DNA from: Myrmaecium sp. VS I D KN 1
Taxonomy: Eukaryota > Ascomycota > Dothideomycetes > Valsariales > Valsariaceae
Assembly (NCBI GenBank): GCA_019775845.1
Contig: JADQAV010000008.1
Span: forward strand, 558,001 to 622,000
Direction of reading: 5' to 3'
DNA: 64,000 nucleotides
A program made the position numbers and the translations under genes. Every line of letters starts with the position of its first letter. Position 1 is the stretch's first letter. The notes beneath the pieces are model-generated. The model made no database searches, was not told where the DNA came from, and saw only the letters and a list, made by a program, of their open reading frames with translations. Positions 60,508 through 64,000 of the stretch are shown piece after piece.

Positions 60508-62686
60508 CTAATACCTTCGCCGCAACTCCTGCGCCGGAAGTTCGTAGCGCTCGTGACCCGGAGAGTGCTCGGAATCATCAGGACTATTGGATTTCCTCGC
60601 CTTCTTTATGTCGCTCATGGAGATTGGAGGTCGCCCCCTTTCATTGTCTTTCGAGGTGGAAAGTCTCCTCAGTTCCGCTTCCAGAGTCGCCGACAATCTT
60701 TCCAGGATCCACTCTGCCTCCGACTTGTTTCCCATGAGGGGGCTTCTGGTTCCGAGCCAACTCCACTCGAATGACTTGCTGGCTCCCTCGGGACCGTAAG
60801 CTTGGCCAAGTTCTACAGAGCCTTTCTTCCTGTCCTCTTGAACCGTCGTTGGCGGTTTTCGATGGGAACGTGGATTTGCTTCATCCTGGCCGATCAGCTT
60901 CAGGTAGTACGCCCACTCTTGATAGGTGTACTTCTTTGGCGGTGATGCTTGAACATCACGCATGACGCTGCGGAGCTCCTTCGAGAGTATAAAATGATAG
61001 AAGTGCGTATCCCTCTCGAGCGCATCACCCCTTTCCCAAGCTATCTCGGCTTCACCGAGGTGTTCATCTTCAAGATGCGATGCCAGTCTATTCAACGCTA
61101 CATCGTTGAAAGCGCCGTCTCTTTCGGCGGCATCGGTGTCCGCAATCCCAGGTGGCTTATCGATCTCAATATGACCCGTGGGGAAGAACGGGCTGCTCCT
61201 GATCCTCTGAGCGGCAGCTTTGAGGGTTGCCTTGACCCCATGTTCGCCAGGCAGTACAGTAAGTGAGCCGATCCAGATAGTAAGGTCACTCAAGCCCTGA
61301 ACTACGGTATCTCCCATATTGCTGATCAGGATCGTCAGAGTGGGAACAGCGAGTAATGACCAGAAAACGAAGAATGGTTTGCCGGAATTGCTCATTGGCC
61401 AGTAGTCTCCGTATCCTAGGGTGGTTAAGCTGGTAAAGCTGAAGTAGAGAGAAACGAAATAGCTCCATCCTTGCGATTTTTCGGACAGCATGAAGACAGC
61501 CGCACCTACAAGCCAAAGAAACATTGCAGCAGCCCCAGAAAGGCAGACTGCCGTCCACCTCCTTCGCACTTCTGCGCTTGATTGTATTCTTCTCATGATG
61601 TTGAACTCCTGTTCTCTCCGTTGAGATTCAGTAAGCCCCTCCTGGGAAAATTGAACCTTCCGGAATAACCCCAGTTTTATGGTTCTCTTCTTCGGGTCTA
61701 TTGTAGAAACAACCTTCCGGCGCTTTTTCTCGGTAAACCGGGCTGTCATTTTATGTTTGCCTCTCTCCAGGATCAATGAGCGGATCGATCCAACGACTAA
61801 ACCGACAGTCACGATGCCTCCAAAGGCATAAAGAAATAGGAGCGACCTGGCCAGATGCGTCTTAGGAGAATAGTCGCCTCCAATCCCTACTGTTAGGAGA
61901 GAAAAGGTACAGAAAAATACACCATCAAGATATCTCCAGCTTTCAATGTGGCTAAATATCAAGGCCCCCACCAGAACGTAGACCATGAAGCTAATCGTCT
62001 GTAGCATCAGGGTCCGTTGGCTCATAGTTAGCCGAAACTCTTTCTCGTAATGTCCCGTATATGCTCCTACTACGGTGAACACCATCAACAATGATATAAT
62101 GAAGTACAGCGCAGCAGCAATGATCGCATAGTAAAAGGCCTGGGTCAGTGCGTGCTCGGAGGCGGGTGAGATACGGAAGAGCGAGGAGGACGCGACGGCT
62201 ACCAGAGCAATGAGCAGGGCAGAGGATATTAGCCATCCGACGATTGTGATGGACTGTGCAATCGCAAAGCGAAGGCGACGGGCCATGTTGAGGAGCAGGG
62301 CCAGGTTTGCAATCAGCGCGCAAGCCAAGGACACGGCATTTATCCCAATAAGCCATGACGGGTCCTCGATGTCCGTTCCATGCGCCTCGGTAATGCCTGG
62401 TGGCATGTATTCCCTCCAGTTCTGAACGAGGGCGCATATGCTGAACGCGTTGGCCATGGGACCAAACGTACCGGCGATGAGCGGGCAAGCGGTCGACGCA
62501 AACCACCATCGGCTAGATGACGCTCAGTATGCTTCTTGAACAACCCAGCGCCCGGGGTTCTTATTACCTTGGGTCGAGGAAGTCCGCTTCTTCCTGCTGC
62601 TCCTCCTCCTCCTGATGTTCATAAGGGTCGCCATCGACATCGTTGGCTGCTTCACGGATGGGCCCGTCTACCCCGGGGTCGTTCAT
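60508..62686 (-). CDS. tok1: TOK1-type outward-rectifying two-pore K+ channel
   Basis: Plasma-membrane potassium channel with the fungal 8-TM, two-pore layout; passes K+ outward on depolarisation. Exons: 62686-62568 and 62512-60508, with a 55-bp intron (GTAATA...ATCTAG); 707 aa. After a 40-residue acidic N-terminus comes the conserved RWWFASTA segment and TM1. Pore 1 is TVGIGGDYSP (filter about 247-254) and pore 2 is TTLGYGDYWP (about 403-409). The loop between TM6 and TM7 is basic (KKRRKVVS). The C-terminal ~240 residues are cytoplasmic with charged, Ser-rich stretches. Pore 1's GIGGD differs from the usual G(Y/F/L)GD by an extra glycine. The start at 62686 is the first ATG of the MNDPG frame; an upstream in-frame ATG (62830) would add a basic, low-quality extension. 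Confidence 0.92.
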
Positions 62687-63379
62687 GGCGGCCGGCTTAC
62701 GTGCGCAGGTGATGTCGGCATGTTCGACGCGTTTTGTTGGCGGGCAAACGGTTTGCGACTGGAGGGCATGGGGATGTGGATGGGGTTCAAGCCGGACGGC
62801 GGGACGGGATGACGCAGCAGCGGCCCGCATTCGGAAACAAGAACTTCCAAGTTCGTAGCCCGGGCAATTGCTCCGCCTGGCGCTCTTGCGGCATCCACAT
62901 TCAGCTTTTCGACACCCGACTGTCCTGAGCCCGGTGGCCTCACTGACTTGAATCCATGTAGACTGCCATTGTGTCTTTGCACTCGACTAATGCATGCCTG
63001 TGGTCAACTAGGATTTCGATTAATGTCGCGGACGACCTCGGCTTGCTTGGCATGACCTGGACCAGATACTCCGTCCGGATCTAGAGGTCTGTATGTCGTG
63101 GCGGATACCTACCTTGTTCATGAAATTCGAAGTTCTACCTCTACATTCACAAGGGGACGAAGCAAGTCTTTCTATCATCGCGTCCACTCGTCCTGAAGAG
63201 GCACTGAAAATCTCTCCATGGCGCAGTAAGCAGGTCGGCCGTAAACCAACCACGTTGATCATTACATACAGTACCAGCCCCTTTCAACCGCGTCCTGATG
63301 TCTGGCTTGCTCAGACCAGCTTGTACAAGGCTTTGTACATTGTTGAGCAGCTGGGTTAGAGTCGAGGAGGCGTAACTCA
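62683..63379 (-). CDS. Candidate spliced gene or leader frame upstream of tok1 (5' end not resolved)
   Basis: Not recognised. Three minus-strand segments, 63379-63270, 63211-63113 and 62997-62683, are flanked by CTTGCAG, GTATGT...GAGAG, GTAGGT...CACAG sites (introns of 58 and 115 bp) and keep one frame for 174 codons. The first segment reads TLTQLLNNVQSLVQAGLSKPD and onward (amphipathic), the second SASSGRVDAMIERL, the third a Pro-rich stretch with LNPIHIPMPSSRKPF. It ends in a TGA that overlaps the tok1 start as ATGA. No ATG is placed, because a further 5' exon seems needed. It could be a small gene, a conserved upstream reading frame in the tok1 leader, or a chance spliceable frame. The GAGAG acceptor is the weakest junction. 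Confidence 0.3.
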
Positions 63380-64000
63380 CTGCAAGATACTATTCGATTC
63401 TATCCTACGCACCACTCAATTTCGATATACTGTACATCAGTGCATTGGGAGTGGTGCACGATGAGTTCGTGTCAAATCGATGGACCAGAGACACTGGTCC
63501 TTTCCTACTGTTTTCTACTATTCCACTAGTCATCTCGTCATGAAATACTGCAACCGTTTTCACGCCTCTAAATACATCAGTCCGTTTTGCTTTCTTTTTT
63601 CTTCTTTTTTCTCTTCTTCATCTGTCTCTCCCCTCCCTTGCCTGAAGCGGTCCGAATATGTCTATCGCGTTTAGAAGCGCCCTTTTGCCTACACCTGTCC
63701 CCTTTTCCGCCGGGCGATACTGGCAAGGGACGCACGATATGCGTAGGCCTACAATCACCGTGTGTAGAGGTTATGATGCATGACTTCCATCTCCATAGGC
63801 TACCCGAGGCAGTATCTTGCCCATAGGTACGCATATGGTTGCTGTAGTGTAGGGTAGTGCGATCTGTGCTCACAGCGGCCGGTCCTCGTGTTGCTCCTCT
63901 GGAGTTTGCATGTGATTGCTTCCTCTCAAGCACCCGCCTGTTGATGATCGTGCCTTCCCGTCGTTGCCCGTACAACCTGTCAGACACATCAAGCAAACGT
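63380..64000. other. Window-end region without supported gene
   Basis: This contains a T-rich tract at 63587-63620 and a 139-codon minus-strand frame (63577-63996) of Arg/Lys-rich low quality. The 5' exon of the candidate upstream of tok1 may lie here or beyond the window. Confidence 0.4.

Overview
This window reads as nuclear DNA from a filamentous ascomycete (Pezizomycotina). The genes carry several short introns (about 46-130 bp) with GT(A/G)(A/C/T)GT donors and CTAAC/CTGAC-like branch points. The gene families are typical of moulds: a Git3-type GPCR, a TOK1 channel with split pores, an allosteric-type ATP sulfurylase, a Sur7-like protein, a fungal arylsulfotransferase and a DHA1 drug transporter. 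I cannot fix the class. The frequent tacctacc/ggtacc motifs between genes look Sordariomycete-like, but that is only an impression. I saw no transposon, viral remnant, tRNA, rRNA or CRISPR array.

Layout. 0.2-1.6 kb: GPCR (-). 1.6-5.5 kb: long divergent intergenic stretch with one weak spliced-gene candidate. 5.5-7.6 kb: ADCK1/Mcp2-type mitochondrial atypical kinase (+). 8.7-11.1 kb: membrane-anchored arylsulfotransferase (-). 13.3-16.1 kb: F-box protein (+). 17-18 kb: Sur7/PalI-like tetraspanner (-). 19.8-24.2 kb: ATP sulfurylase (met3) and PAPS reductase (met16) in tandem (-). 25.6-27.0 kb: SET methyltransferase (-), divergent from CENP-T (27.4-29.4 kb, +). 29.5-30.7 kb: Shy1/Surf1 (-), divergent from Vma22 (30.9-31.7 kb, +). 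32.9-35.0 kb: Gln/Pro-rich protein of unknown function (-). 36.6-39.4 kb: PA-TM-RING-H2 ubiquitin ligase (-). 40.2-41.6 kb: aquaporin (-). 44.6-47.2 kb: OPT-family transporter (-). 49.6-51.1 kb: Sco1 (-). 51.6-53.5 kb: MFS transporter (-). 54.6-56.5 kb: mitochondrial-type TPR-like protein (-), divergent from Nop6-like RRM protein (56.6-57.8 kb, +). 58.5-59.7 kb: single-pass membrane protein (-). 60.5-62.7 kb: TOK1 K+ channel (-), preceded by a possible spliced upstream reading frame whose stop overlaps the TOK1 start.

Functional themes. Met3 and Met16 catalyse the first and third steps of sulfate assimilation. Two overlapping matches to the CYS3/MetR consensus lie upstream of met16, and an arylsulfotransferase lies about 9 kb away. 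Shy1 and Sco1 both serve cytochrome c oxidase assembly, and the ADCK kinase and the TPR-like protein also look mitochondrial. Apart from the sulfate pair, the window looks like an ordinary gene-dense housekeeping and membrane-transport region rather than a biosynthetic cluster. Exon joins below were worked out by hand; for most multi-exon genes the phases and total length are consistent, which supports them.
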